NCBI GenBank assembly: GCA_913773715.1
Contig: CAJYHD010000516.1
Span: 1 to 6,610 of the forward strand
From: an uncultured Sphingobium sp.
GTDB lineage: Bacteria > Pseudomonadota > Alphaproteobacteria > Sphingomonadales > Sphingomonadaceae
Reading direction: 5' to 3'
DNA: 6,610 nt
Below, one piece after another: positions 1 through 6,610 of this stretch. The notes under the pieces are model-generated. The model saw only the letters and a list, made by a program, of their open reading frames with translations, was not told where the DNA came from and did no database searches. The translations under genes and the position numbers were made by a program. How positions within the stretch are numbered: the first letter of the stretch is position 1; the number at the start of each line of letters is the position of its first letter.

Positions 1-19
1 CACATGGCGACCGACTAAG

Positions 20-50
20 GTGATAGAGGTGATGTTCTCGTTCCTACAAT
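20..50 (+). promoter_or_regulatory. Weak candidate promoter for the HEPN-like/HNH operon
   Basis: The hexamer TACAAT at 45-50 matches the sigma-70 -10 consensus at five of six positions. The best upstream partner is GTGATA at 20-25, four of six to TTGACA, but with a 19-base spacer that is longer than ideal. Transcription would start near position 57, leaving a leader of about 16 bases before the ATG at 73. No good Shine-Dalgarno sequence lies in that leader. A promoter is needed somewhere upstream, but it could lie outside the window, so this is a suggestion based on pattern only. Confidence 0.25.
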
Positions 51-72
51 CACGGCCGCGTTAGAACACGAC

Positions 73-855
73 ATGCACAGCACAGATCTGAAGGCGCTAG
101 CCGACTGGCTCCGACCGCAGCGCCGCCATAGGAAGCTGGTCGGCCTCGTCGATCGTAGCGCCGCGCTCGGCACGATCTGCGAGGACTTGCGCGAGTGCGG
201 CCGCTGCCTGGATGTGATCGAGCGCATCCAAGAGAAGCACGATCTCGCCATTGAGAGTCCCAATCCGCGCGAGGATGAGGCGACGATCACCGGCGCGCTC
301 TTTTCCCAAGCCATTGTGCTTTATGCCCGGGCAACGGCCCAGGGCGGCAACAACCGTATGGCGCTATTGAACGACGCCGATGTGCCGGCTCCGCTGCGCG
401 ATGCGCACAAGCGCATACAGAAGCTGAGAAGCGAGGCAATCGCGCACTATGGCACAGGGGAAGTCCTTCTGGGCACGCCGCTGGTCCGCGAGGCGGTCGT
501 TTTCAGTTTCCAGCGCACCGAAACTGGCGTTCGCGAGCAGACCAACATCCTCGCAACGCGCGCGCAGCATAAGGTCGAAATCGCCCATGACCTGCGAGCG
601 TTGGTAACCGCCCAACTCGATCGGATCGAACGTATCAAGGATGACGAATTGGGCGCGCTGCGCGCGGAGCTGGAGGCCGCGGTGAAGGCAGATTCCGACC
701 TTGGTCGTGCGCTTCCGCGATTTCCCTTTGACCCCTATTCATTCTGCGGAAGCGACGAGGCGGCGTTCACTCTGGCGATGGGCCTGCAAAAGGGCCAGAT
801 CGACCCGCTCGCCTATGTCGTCGCCGTGCCCAAACCCGGATCTGATCCCACATGA
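73..855 (+). CDS. Helical protein of unknown function with a HEPN-like R-x5-H motif; first gene of an operon with an HNH nuclease
   Basis: I do not recognise a named family for this 260-residue protein. It has no signal peptide or membrane segment and is predicted by eye to be mostly helical and cytoplasmic. Residues 74-127 run as a helix with an aromatic patch (LFSQAIVLYARA, 76-87), a variable loop, then a helix with R119-SEAIA-H125. An R-x4-6-H signature after such a helix is the mark of HEPN domains, many of which are RNases or toxins in defense and toxin-antitoxin systems; the assignment here is inference. Residues 170-208 are charged and could form a coiled coil. The ATG at 73 is the only usual start after the in-frame stop at 16-18, though no strong ribosome binding site precedes it. 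The stop overlaps the next start as ATGA (852-855), so the two genes are probably translationally coupled. It may be an RNase, a structural partner or a regulator of the HNH protein. Confidence 0.87.
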   Translation: MHSTDLKALADWLRPQRRHRKLVGLVDRSAALGTICEDLRECGRCLDVIERIQEKHDLAIESPNPREDEATITGALFSQAIVLYARATAQGGNNRMALLNDADVPAPLRDAHKRIQKLRSEAIAHYGTGEVLLGTPLVREAVVFSFQRTETGVREQTNILATRAQHKVEIAHDLRALVTAQLDRIERIKDDELGALRAELEAAVKADSDLGRALPRFPFDPYSFCGSDEAAFTLAMGLQKGQIDPLAYVVAVPKPGSDPT

Positions 856-1766
856 CCGACCTGGTATATTATTCGCCCAAGCACCGCGTCGTGAAGCGCA
901 ACGTGCTTTGCGCCTATTGCGGCATATCGCTCGAGCCCTTCAAGGGCGGTGAAGAGGAGCATGTCATTGGTCGCCGGTTCGTGCCCAAGGGCACCCTGGC
1001 CGGCCAGTGGAACCTGATCGTTCGGTCATGCCCGGCGTGTAACGACGTAAAGGCCGATCTCGAGGACGATCTTTCGGCGATCACGATGCAGCCCGATGGC
1101 CTCGGCCGGTTCGCCGCGGACGATGACAGGCTCAGGGCGGAGGCGGTGCGCAAGGCGCGCACCCGGAACCGGCGGACACAGCAACGTGTCTCGGAGCCGA
1201 CGCCGCCGCTCATCGTGAAGGGCAATTTCGGGCCGGCCAACATCACCTTCTCCTATACGGCGCCCGCCCAGGCAGATGATCGCCGAATGTTCGAACTGGC
1301 CCGGCTTCAGCTGGTCGGGTTCTTCTCCATGCTGACCTATGACGAGGCGGCGAAGCGCGGATATTTCTGGACGGGGCAATATGCCCCGGTTGTGGTGGCG
1401 CGTCAGGAGGATTGGGGTAACCCGCGGCTGCTGTGGATCGACGCGGTATCGAGGGACTGGGAATATCGGTTGCATGCCATTGCAGCTGACGGCTTCTACA
1501 AGGTCTGGATCCGTCGGCGCCTCGGCGAGCCGGCCGTCTGGGCCTGGGCGATCGAATGGAACCGCAATTTCAGGCTGGCAGGTTTCTTCGGCGATCCCGA
1601 GGCAATTGCCGCGTTGCTCGGCGACCTTCCGAAGCTCGACATTCATACTTTACACGAAGGTCCTGATCGATGGCTGCGGATGCGAACGGAGCAGCCGCTC
1701 GCCGATGACGACGATGTCTTGTTCGATGCGCCTTTGTCGGCGGTCAGCGCTGGCGCCGCCGCCTGA
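852..1766 (+). CDS. HNH-type endonuclease with four-cysteine zinc knuckle and an unassigned C-terminal domain
   Basis: This 304-residue protein is a probable metal-dependent DNA endonuclease of the HNH (beta-beta-alpha metal) superfamily. The nuclease core is near the N-terminus: C20-x2-C23, then E36-H37 (EEEHVIG), N54 (QWNLIV), and C60-x2-C63-N64. The cysteine pairs should bind a structural zinc. H37 would be the general base, and N54 and N64 take the later H-N-H/N positions, so this is a variant with Asn instead of the final His. Residues 75-125 are charged and probably a linker. Residues 128-290 look like a mixed beta-rich domain (for example LLWIDAVSRDWEYRL) that I cannot name; it may recognise the target or partner. 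Its start lies in the ATGA overlap with the preceding gene and has only a weak GGA upstream, which fits translation by reinitiation. The 3' end overlaps the convergent SIR2 gene by 23 bases. The HNH core is well supported, but the substrate is unknown. Confidence 0.93.
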   Translation: MTDLVYYSPKHRVVKRNVLCAYCGISLEPFKGGEEEHVIGRRFVPKGTLAGQWNLIVRSCPACNDVKADLEDDLSAITMQPDGLGRFAADDDRLRAEAVRKARTRNRRTQQRVSEPTPPLIVKGNFGPANITFSYTAPAQADDRRMFELARLQLVGFFSMLTYDEAAKRGYFWTGQYAPVVVARQEDWGNPRLLWIDAVSRDWEYRLHAIAADGFYKVWIRRRLGEPAVWAWAIEWNRNFRLAGFFGDPEAIAALLGDLPKLDIHTLHEGPDRWLRMRTEQPLADDDDVLFDAPLSAVSAGAAA

Positions 1767-4700
1767 GTTCCGCCAAGCGCGGGTCCGAGCCGACATCGGG
1801 ATCCTCGGAGAGGAGCGCGAGCGTATCCTCGATCTTATAGGGCCATTGCTGCGGATCCTCGCCCAGGACAACCCATAGCAAATCGAGCAGGGCCTTGGGA
1901 TGCTGATGCGCGGGATGCGGGTCCGAGCCACTGGTCACCAGCATCATGTGCATGGAGGTCGACCGCGCCGGCACCAGGCGCGGCAATATAGTCGCGACCA
2001 CTGCGGGCATCTGGTCGCCGCTGCCGAGTGCCAGGTCGACCAAGCGGGCCGAGACGGTCGGGTTTCGCAGCGCGCGCTGCTTCGGCCAGACATTGCGCAG
2101 AAACGGTATGAGACGCTCAGGCCAGCGGGTCTGCACGTTGTTCGACCAATGTCCCAGATGCCGCAGAAGCTGCCCGCGCAGCTCGTCGTCCGCGTGGATA
2201 AGAACCTCGCGCAACTCCGCGTCAGTCAGCAGCCGCTCCGGTTCCCGCGCGTCCGCTTCGCCACCCCAACCGCTCAGCAGCATGCCCGCGATGACTTCAT
2301 TGCTCTTGCGCCGCGACGTGGATCTACGCGCGCGGGCGACCAATCCGGACTTGATCCGTTGGAACAGGGCGCGCGAGGGCATGCGCGCTGCCCAGAAAAT
2401 GCCATCCCACAGGGCGTCGCCGTCCGCGTCGTCCGCATCGATTACGGGGAGCAAGGCCCGCTCGGTCCAGACCGGATCGACGTTGAACAGCCAGTTATAC
2501 TGGTTGCCCATCATCACCAGAGCGTGCCGCCGCCGATCGCCCGGCAGCGCCAAAAGCTGATCGGCGCGGCGGGTCCATATTTCCGGAAAGCTGCCACCGA
2601 CGGTCCGATCGGCTTTCATAGGATCGTCCATCAGCAATCGCACGAGGCGGCCGGCCGGCGCGTTCAGGGCATCATCGGCCCAGCTTTGATCGGCGCGGTG
2701 CGCCCTTTCCTCTTCACCCAGCGCCAGCGCGGCAACCAGCCGATCCCAGAGGGCGGGCAGCGCGGCAGCTGCGTCGCCATAAAGACGATGCCCGATCCGC
2801 TGCATCCATTCCGACACCGGATAGGCGATGCCATGCAGCAGCGGGAGTGGGAGCCGCTGCAGACGGCCGCTGATGAGGCAGATCATCCTGACCGAGTCCT
2901 TCAGACGCTGGTCGGCGTAGAGAAAGGCCGACCAGGCCGAGAGCGGCGCCTCGCCCGAGCGCGCGACATGGGTCAGGGCGGCCAGGGCGCGCAGTGGACG
3001 CTGCTCGGCGAGACCGCGAAAGGGCTCGCGCTGGACATGGTCGAAGAAGTCGACACGTCCCCCGGCGGCCCGCGCCGCCTCCAGGATTTGGGGTACTGGC
3101 GTGTCGAGGATGGCGTCCGGTGCCGTGTCGGTCTCTATGCTATAGACTTCGGGCGCGTTGGAATCCGCGGTGTGATCTCCTGCCTGGGTTGTCCATTCGG
3201 GATCCAACACCCGCAGGGCAGCGAGCTCAGCGTCAACATCAAAGCCAAACGTCACGCCTTGCGACGCCAACCAGTGCAAGCGGCTCAGGCGGTAATGCGC
3301 CTCAGCCCGGCTCGGCCCGCCGCGAACCTCTTCATTCCAGGGATAGGTCGTGGTCAGCAGACGTTGCTCGATCGCGGCCCGCGACGCAGCCGACAGGTCC
3401 GGCCAAAGATCCCGGATCGCATAGAGCAGATCGCGCTGGTGATGGGTCGACCAAAACAGCTCGTCCGAGAGCCCGAGCAAGACGGCCGCCCCTTCGTCCG
3501 GATCGGTCAGGCGGTTGGCGGCCGCCCAGATTCGCATGCGCGCGAAGACATATGGATCGCTGACCGGCCAGCGCATCACCTCGGCCCGCGCGGCGGCCGG
3601 ATCGATTGCCTGCAATCGCGCCATCAGATTCTGCAGGACCACGATCGGAGAGCGGATGCCGTACTCATTCTCGGTGAGCGGCGGGCCGCCGTCGTCGGTG
3701 CGCGTATGCTCGAAGTGGATATAGTCGTCGTCCGTCAGTTCGCGTTCGAGCGCGACCGCCAGTTCAAGGTGCCCGCGGATCAGGCTGGCGGCATAAACGA
3801 GCTGGTCATCCGGGATCCGCAGGCTGTCGTGCGGGCGCGGATATTCCACATCGAAGTGAACGAGTTTTTCGGGAGGCTCGTCCCCCCAGAACAACGGATG
3901 GCGCACCCCATAGGCTTTCGACGCGCTCAGTTGGGGCTTGTAGATGTCGGCCCAGGCGCGAACGAGCGACGGCGACCAATGCTCCTGTTGGGCGCGCGCC
4001 TCGATGTCGTAGCGCGCCATGTCGGGATCGGGCCTCACGTCCGCGCGGGCCGCGAACAGCCAGCGCCACTGCCTTCGGATGGCCTCGGGAAAACGCGCGG
4101 GATCCTGTCGGAGCCAGGATTCGATGCTGCGCTCGACATCCGGATGGAGCGCCGCCTGATGTCCCGCCCACCATAAGGCAATGGGATGATGGGCAATGCG
4201 CTGGAGCCAGATGCCAAGGCTGCTCAGGCGGGGTGGCAGTGGTGTGATCTGGCGCGCGTTACCGCCGCGCAGCACCGCCATGCTCCCCTCGCCAACGTCC
4301 TCGGAGTCGCTGCGGTTCAGGGCAAACACGTCCAGCGCGTCAGACGGAATTTTGCGATTGCGCAGAAAATCGTCGCCCGCATCGGCATCGGGGATCGGGT
4401 CCGACCCAAGACCGAGTGCGGTAAAGGGGTCGAAAAGCTCCGTCTCCTCGACATAGGGATCGATCTTGTCGGGATTAGCGAAGCGATGGACCGGGTCGAA
4501 AGCGAGAAGCCAGCGCGCATCGAGCGGCACGTCCGCAGTTGCGAAGCGCCTCGCGCCCTCGCGGGTCGCCATGACCTCGGCAATTTGCGCACGAACATGG
4601 GGATTGAGCGCGGCCGGCCCGGCAGCAGCTTTGGCAAGCAAGCCATCGTACCAACCGTCGATGTCGGCGGCGCGCTCCGCCCAAGCCGCGAGCGTATCCC

Positions 4701-5544
4701 AGAGCGGGCCGAAGCCCTTGCTGCTGTCGAAGGCGATCGCCTGGACGCCTTTATGCTCCCACAGCGCCGTGGCTGCCTCGCTTTCGCCGTCCTGAAAGGC
4801 ATAGAGACGATTGCGGGTTCCCGCCTGCAGATTGAGCGCCTCGAGCAGATATTGAACTGGCGGATCCTCGGCGGTGTAGCCGACGAACACGATCTGGAAG
4901 CGGGAGAGCAATGACTGGATGAAGCGTGTCGCCCAGCCGTCAGACAGATAGGCGCGCCCGAAATCGGCGCTCGACACGACGAATTCGTCGTCCGCCGGTT
5001 GCTGATAGGTGGCGTCGACCCTTCCGTGGAGATGCACGATTCCTCGGAACTCTCGATCGTTCCGGGGGTCGGGCAGGCGCGGCGGCCCGGAGCTTGGCAG
5101 ATTGGGATCACAGGCTTCGAAGAGCAGATCGAAGTTGGTGGTCACGAGCTGAGTCACCCCGGCCCGGGACGTGGCGAGCGTCAGAAGCGTGCGATGCGCA
5201 CCCAGGCCGGCGCCCGCCGCGGGCATGATCGCCTCGGCGACCGCCGCCCGAACATCGGCAACTTCGAACTCGCGCTCCAGCAGGCCGAAGACCCGATCGG
5301 TCGCGAGCAGACCGCCGACGCCAGCCATCCGGCCCATTTCCAGAGCCTTGACCAGCAGGCCCCGCGCGGGGCTGTCCTGCGCGGCGCCAAGAATCTCGAT
5401 GACGTTACGTCCCAGCTTTTCGAAATTGGGCAGCCCCGCCTCGTGCTGCGACACACCCGCGCCGCAAAAGAAAATGACGTCATCGGCATCGCGCGCGACC
5501 AGCAATTCATCGGGAATAGAGGGGCCATCGGGGACGAACTGCAT
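1744..5544 (-). CDS. Large SIR2-domain protein, probable defense-associated sirtuin (NAD+-depleting anti-phage effector)
   Basis: This intact 1266-residue protein has a SIR2 domain at about residues 20-290. G28-A29-G30-V31-S32 after a hydrophobic strand (VIFFC) is the NAD-binding GAG motif. T135-T-N137-F-D139 is the family TxNxD motif. H171-L-H173-G holds the likely catalytic His173. IVFVGYTAEDPPVQYLL (218-234) is the late SIR2 strand-helix seen in bacterial SIR2_2-type proteins. The zinc-ribbon cysteines of deacetylase sirtuins are absent, which favours NAD+ hydrolysis over deacetylation. Residues 290-1266 are helical and Trp-rich, including PYVFARMRIWAA (664-675) and a C-terminus (about 1130-1266) resembling DUF4020 as I remember it. 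This layout matches defense-associated sirtuins, where the long C-terminal part senses phage components and unleashes the NADase. The ATG at 5544 places the SIR2 core about 20 residues in, as expected; no Shine-Dalgarno sequence is close. It is monocistronic and convergent with the HNH gene. The SIR2 call is very secure; a defense role is inferred from architecture and context. Confidence 0.95.
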   Translation of the reverse strand: MQFVPDGPSIPDELLVARDADDVIFFCGAGVSQHEAGLPNFEKLGRNVIEILGAAQDSPARGLLVKALEMGRMAGVGGLLATDRVFGLLEREFEVADVRAAVAEAIMPAAGAGLGAHRTLLTLATSRAGVTQLVTTNFDLLFEACDPNLPSSGPPRLPDPRNDREFRGIVHLHGRVDATYQQPADDEFVVSSADFGRAYLSDGWATRFIQSLLSRFQIVFVGYTAEDPPVQYLLEALNLQAGTRNRLYAFQDGESEAATALWEHKGVQAIAFDSSKGFGPLWDTLAAWAERAADIDGWYDGLLAKAAAGPAALNPHVRAQIAEVMATREGARRFATADVPLDARWLLAFDPVHRFANPDKIDPYVEETELFDPFTALGLGSDPIPDADAGDDFLRNRKIPSDALDVFALNRSDSEDVGEGSMAVLRGGNARQITPLPPRLSSLGIWLQRIAHHPIALWWAGHQAALHPDVERSIESWLRQDPARFPEAIRRQWRWLFAARADVRPDPDMARYDIEARAQQEHWSPSLVRAWADIYKPQLSASKAYGVRHPLFWGDEPPEKLVHFDVEYPRPHDSLRIPDDQLVYAASLIRGHLELAVALERELTDDDYIHFEHTRTDDGGPPLTENEYGIRSPIVVLQNLMARLQAIDPAAARAEVMRWPVSDPYVFARMRIWAAANRLTDPDEGAAVLLGLSDELFWSTHHQRDLLYAIRDLWPDLSAASRAAIEQRLLTTTYPWNEEVRGGPSRAEAHYRLSRLHWLASQGVTFGFDVDAELAALRVLDPEWTTQAGDHTADSNAPEVYSIETDTAPDAILDTPVPQILEAARAAGGRVDFFDHVQREPFRGLAEQRPLRALAALTHVARSGEAPLSAWSAFLYADQRLKDSVRMICLISGRLQRLPLPLLHGIAYPVSEWMQRIGHRLYGDAAAALPALWDRLVAALALGEEERAHRADQSWADDALNAPAGRLVRLLMDDPMKADRTVGGSFPEIWTRRADQLLALPGDRRRHALVMMGNQYNWLFNVDPVWTERALLPVIDADDADGDALWDGIFWAARMPSRALFQRIKSGLVARARRSTSRRKSNEVIAGMLLSGWGGEADAREPERLLTDAELREVLIHADDELRGQLLRHLGHWSNNVQTRWPERLIPFLRNVWPKQRALRNPTVSARLVDLALGSGDQMPAVVATILPRLVPARSTSMHMMLVTSGSDPHPAHQHPKALLDLLWVVLGEDPQQWPYKIEDTLALLSEDPDVGSDPRLAELRRRRQR

Positions 5545-5917
5545 GTCGGCTATTATGAGCCCTCACAAGCATAGGTCCACTTTAACCTTACGCCCCATAA
5601 TACCTTTCGTGCAGCATGCCGATCATCCGTAGATCCAGCACTTGAGCCTGCCAACTGCATCGGCGCTGTATTGGCGAGCTGGCGAATGCCTTGCCCATTC
5701 TGCTCATGACGCTGCGCCAGCGTGTCGAGCCGGAAGCTGACTGACCGCGTTCGGCCCAGCTTCAGCCCCAACGCGACGCCGCTCGGACAAGCGTTCAACA
5801 TCGGCTTCTGCCAAGAGCAGACGTTCAACTCGTGGCATGGGAGCGACGGCTTCGTCCCAACATATATCATTCACATCGCTAGCTAGCCCGGCTCGGTAAG
5901 GCGCGCTTAAGCGACAC
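5545..5917. other. Intergenic region between the relaxase and SIR2 genes, no convincing gene
   Basis: This 373-base gap lies between two genes that both run on the - strand. Short open frames exist on the - strand (for example 5553-5870), but their translations show no family motif, no good start context and no sensible codon bias. The only things I see are the promoter-like hexamers close to the SIR2 start and a 10-base perfect palindrome, GCTAGCTAGC, at 5878-5887 just after the relaxase stop. The palindrome has no T-run, so it is not a typical terminator. The part next to the relaxase could be decayed mobilization sequence at an insertion boundary, but nothing proves this. Confidence 0.6.
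5552..5579 (-). promoter_or_regulatory. Candidate promoter of the SIR2 gene, predicting a near-leaderless transcript
   Basis: Reading the - strand, CATAAT (5557 to 5552) matches the -10 consensus at five of six positions. TGGACC (5579 to 5574) matches the -35 consensus at four of six, with a 16-base spacer. Transcription would start about seven bases downstream, at or next to the ATG at 5544. The nearest purine-rich Shine-Dalgarno-like run, GAGGG, lies 16 bases from the ATG, too far to be efficient, which is consistent with leaderless translation. A second -10-like hexamer, TATTAT (5602 to 5597), has no good -35 partner but would give a leader of about 45 bases. Both are pattern matches only. 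Confidence 0.35.
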
Positions 5918-6610
5918 TCAGCGCTGCCTTGTCGGCGGCGCAGGTGTGCGACGTGGTATACTCTGATCCGATAGCGTAGCACCCCTCGTTCGCTTCTGAG
6001 CCTCCCTGACGCGCGTCTTGGCATCCTGTAGCATTCGATCGGGGACCGTCTCGATGGTGGCCCGCTCCTGGACAAAAGTTCGGACATCGTCGGCGAGCTT
6101 GCGATCCTCGTGATCGGCGCTGCGGTCGAGCCGATCGGCCGCGCCCTCATAGCGGCGCTTCGTGTCTTCCCAGCGTGCGTGGCTCTTCGACACGAATGCA
6201 GGCTGCTCGGCATTGCCGAGCGCGATCTGCATTGCCTCCCGGGCCTGCCGAAGATCTGCTTCGGCCGGCTGACGCGATGCGCCACTGCGTATGCGAGCGC
6301 GAAGCTGTGTCAGCGCCATGCTGGTGCCCGCCCTCCCCTGGCCTCGGGTATAACGAGGCGTTGCCTCGGCCTCGACCCCCCGGCTACGCAGCGCCTCGGC
6401 AAACGCCTCGCGAAATCGAAACAGATCCTCGCGCCTTGGATCGAACCGTTTGCGGTTCAACCCCTCGGCCTGTACGGTCAGATGAACGTGAGGTCGCGGC
6501 GTGTCCGTATGGAGCGCCATTAGATAATCGTGATTATCGCCGATCATGCGCTCGGCAGTTTCATGCACCGCCTGCTTCACAGTTTCAGCGTCCGTGCCCG
6601 CCGGCATCGA
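5918..6610 (-). CDS. Relaxase/mobilization nuclease (MobP/VirD2-like), 3' part; 5' end outside the window
   Basis: A relaxase nicks one strand at the origin of transfer and stays linked to the DNA end through a tyrosine, starting conjugative transfer. The visible 231 codons begin inside the catalytic domain, at a conserved SMPAGTD segment, so the ATG at 6605-6607 is internal and not the start. The metal-binding motif HTDTPRPHVHL (codons at about 6511 to 6479) supplies the three histidines of the HUH endonuclease fold. It is followed by EGLNRKRFDPRREDLFRFRE and by GVEAEATPRYTRGQGRAG, both typical of MobP/VirD2-like relaxases of alphaproteobacterial mobile elements. The catalytic tyrosine should lie in the missing N-terminal part. 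The last 150 residues are charged and helical (probable coiled coil). The final 25 or so (GATLSDQSIPRRTPAPPTRQR) look unlike the rest and could reflect a frameshift or truncation at the 3' end. Its presence marks this region as plasmid or integrative-element DNA. Confidence 0.92.
   Translation of the reverse strand, partial: SMPAGTDAETVKQAVHETAERMIGDNHDYLMALHTDTPRPHVHLTVQAEGLNRKRFDPRREDLFRFREAFAEALRSRGVEAEATPRYTRGQGRAGTSMALTQLRARIRSGASRQPAEADLRQAREAMQIALGNAEQPAFVSKSHARWEDTKRRYEGAADRLDRSADHEDRKLADDVRTFVQERATIETVPDRMLQDAKTRVREAQKRTRGATLSDQSIPRRTPAPPTRQR

Noticed and set aside
1..18. A frame ending in TAA at 16-18 (His-Met-Ala-Thr-Asp-stop), possibly the tail of an upstream gene.
   Set aside because: Only six codons are visible; this cannot be told from chance.
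32..64. A 10-codon mini-ORF (ATG at 32-34, TAG at 62-64) before the first gene.
   Set aside because: The purine-rich run before it is too close to the ATG for a normal ribosome binding site, and the peptide has no regulatory hallmark such as stalling residues or a repeat of one amino acid.
1026..1646. A 206-codon - strand open frame antisense to the HNH gene.
   Set aside because: Shadow of the HNH gene, which has the conserved zinc knuckle and catalytic motif on the + strand.
1900..4176. A 758-codon open frame on the + strand antisense to the SIR2 gene.
   Set aside because: Long antisense frames are expected opposite GC-rich genes with strong third-position bias. Its translation has no recognisable motif, while the - strand frame has a clear SIR2 domain and runs 1266 codons without interruption.
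5553..5870. A 105-codon - strand open frame in the gap between relaxase and SIR2 genes.
   Set aside because: No family motif, no ribosome binding site, and it covers the likely SIR2 promoter.
5878..5887. Perfect palindrome GCTAGCTAGC after the relaxase stop.
   Set aside because: Too short, with no loop or T-run, to be called a terminator; no second copy was noticed that would make it an operator or recombination site.
5704..6285. A 193-codon - strand open frame overlapping the relaxase in another phase.
   Set aside because: Arg/Ser-rich composition typical of a shifted frame, no motif, and most of it lies within the well-supported relaxase. A frameshifted relaxase tail cannot be fully excluded, but I see no homology signal.
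1..6610. CRISPR arrays, tRNA or rRNA genes, insertion sequences, retron or riboswitch structures.
   Set aside because: No regularly spaced repeats, no tRNA-like cloverleaf, no transposase motif and no reverse transcriptase motif were seen on either strand by reading.

Overview
The window is GC-rich (my estimate, low-to-mid 60s percent) with a strong G/C third-position codon bias. It holds a relaxase of the MobP/VirD2-like type common on alphaproteobacterial plasmids and integrative elements. Together these suggest an alphaproteobacterium, plausibly a sphingomonad, and DNA from a plasmid, an integrative conjugative or mobilizable element, or a genomic island. The host assignment is inference, because there is no rRNA, tRNA or housekeeping gene to anchor it.

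Layout: (1) Positions 1-72 are a short upstream region with a possible weak promoter. (2) Positions 73-1766 on the + strand hold a tight two-gene operon joined by an ATGA stop/start overlap. It encodes a 260-residue helical protein with an R-x5-H motif that suggests a HEPN-like fold, then a 304-residue HNH-type nuclease with a four-cysteine zinc knuckle and an unfamiliar C-terminal half. (3) Positions 1744-5544 on the - strand hold one very large intact gene for a 1266-residue protein. It has an N-terminal SIR2-family NAD-binding/NADase domain and about 970 residues of helical, tryptophan-rich sequence ending in a region that resembles DUF4020. This is the architecture of the defense-associated sirtuins (DSR class), which kill or arrest phage-infected cells by depleting NAD+. 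It converges on the HNH gene with a 23-base tail-to-tail overlap. (4) Positions 5545-5917 carry no convincing gene, but hold a candidate promoter for the SIR2 gene, possibly giving a leaderless transcript. (5) Positions 5918-6610 on the - strand hold the 3' part of a relaxase gene that runs out of the window.

The best reading is a defense cargo region beside the mobilization gene of a mobile element. The SIR2 protein is a probable abortive-infection effector and sensor in one polypeptide. The HEPN-like/HNH pair is the less familiar part and is the best candidate for an undescribed two-gene nuclease system, possibly defensive. There is no direct evidence that the SIR2 gene and the two-gene operon cooperate; the evidence is only proximity and the overlapping convergent 3' ends.
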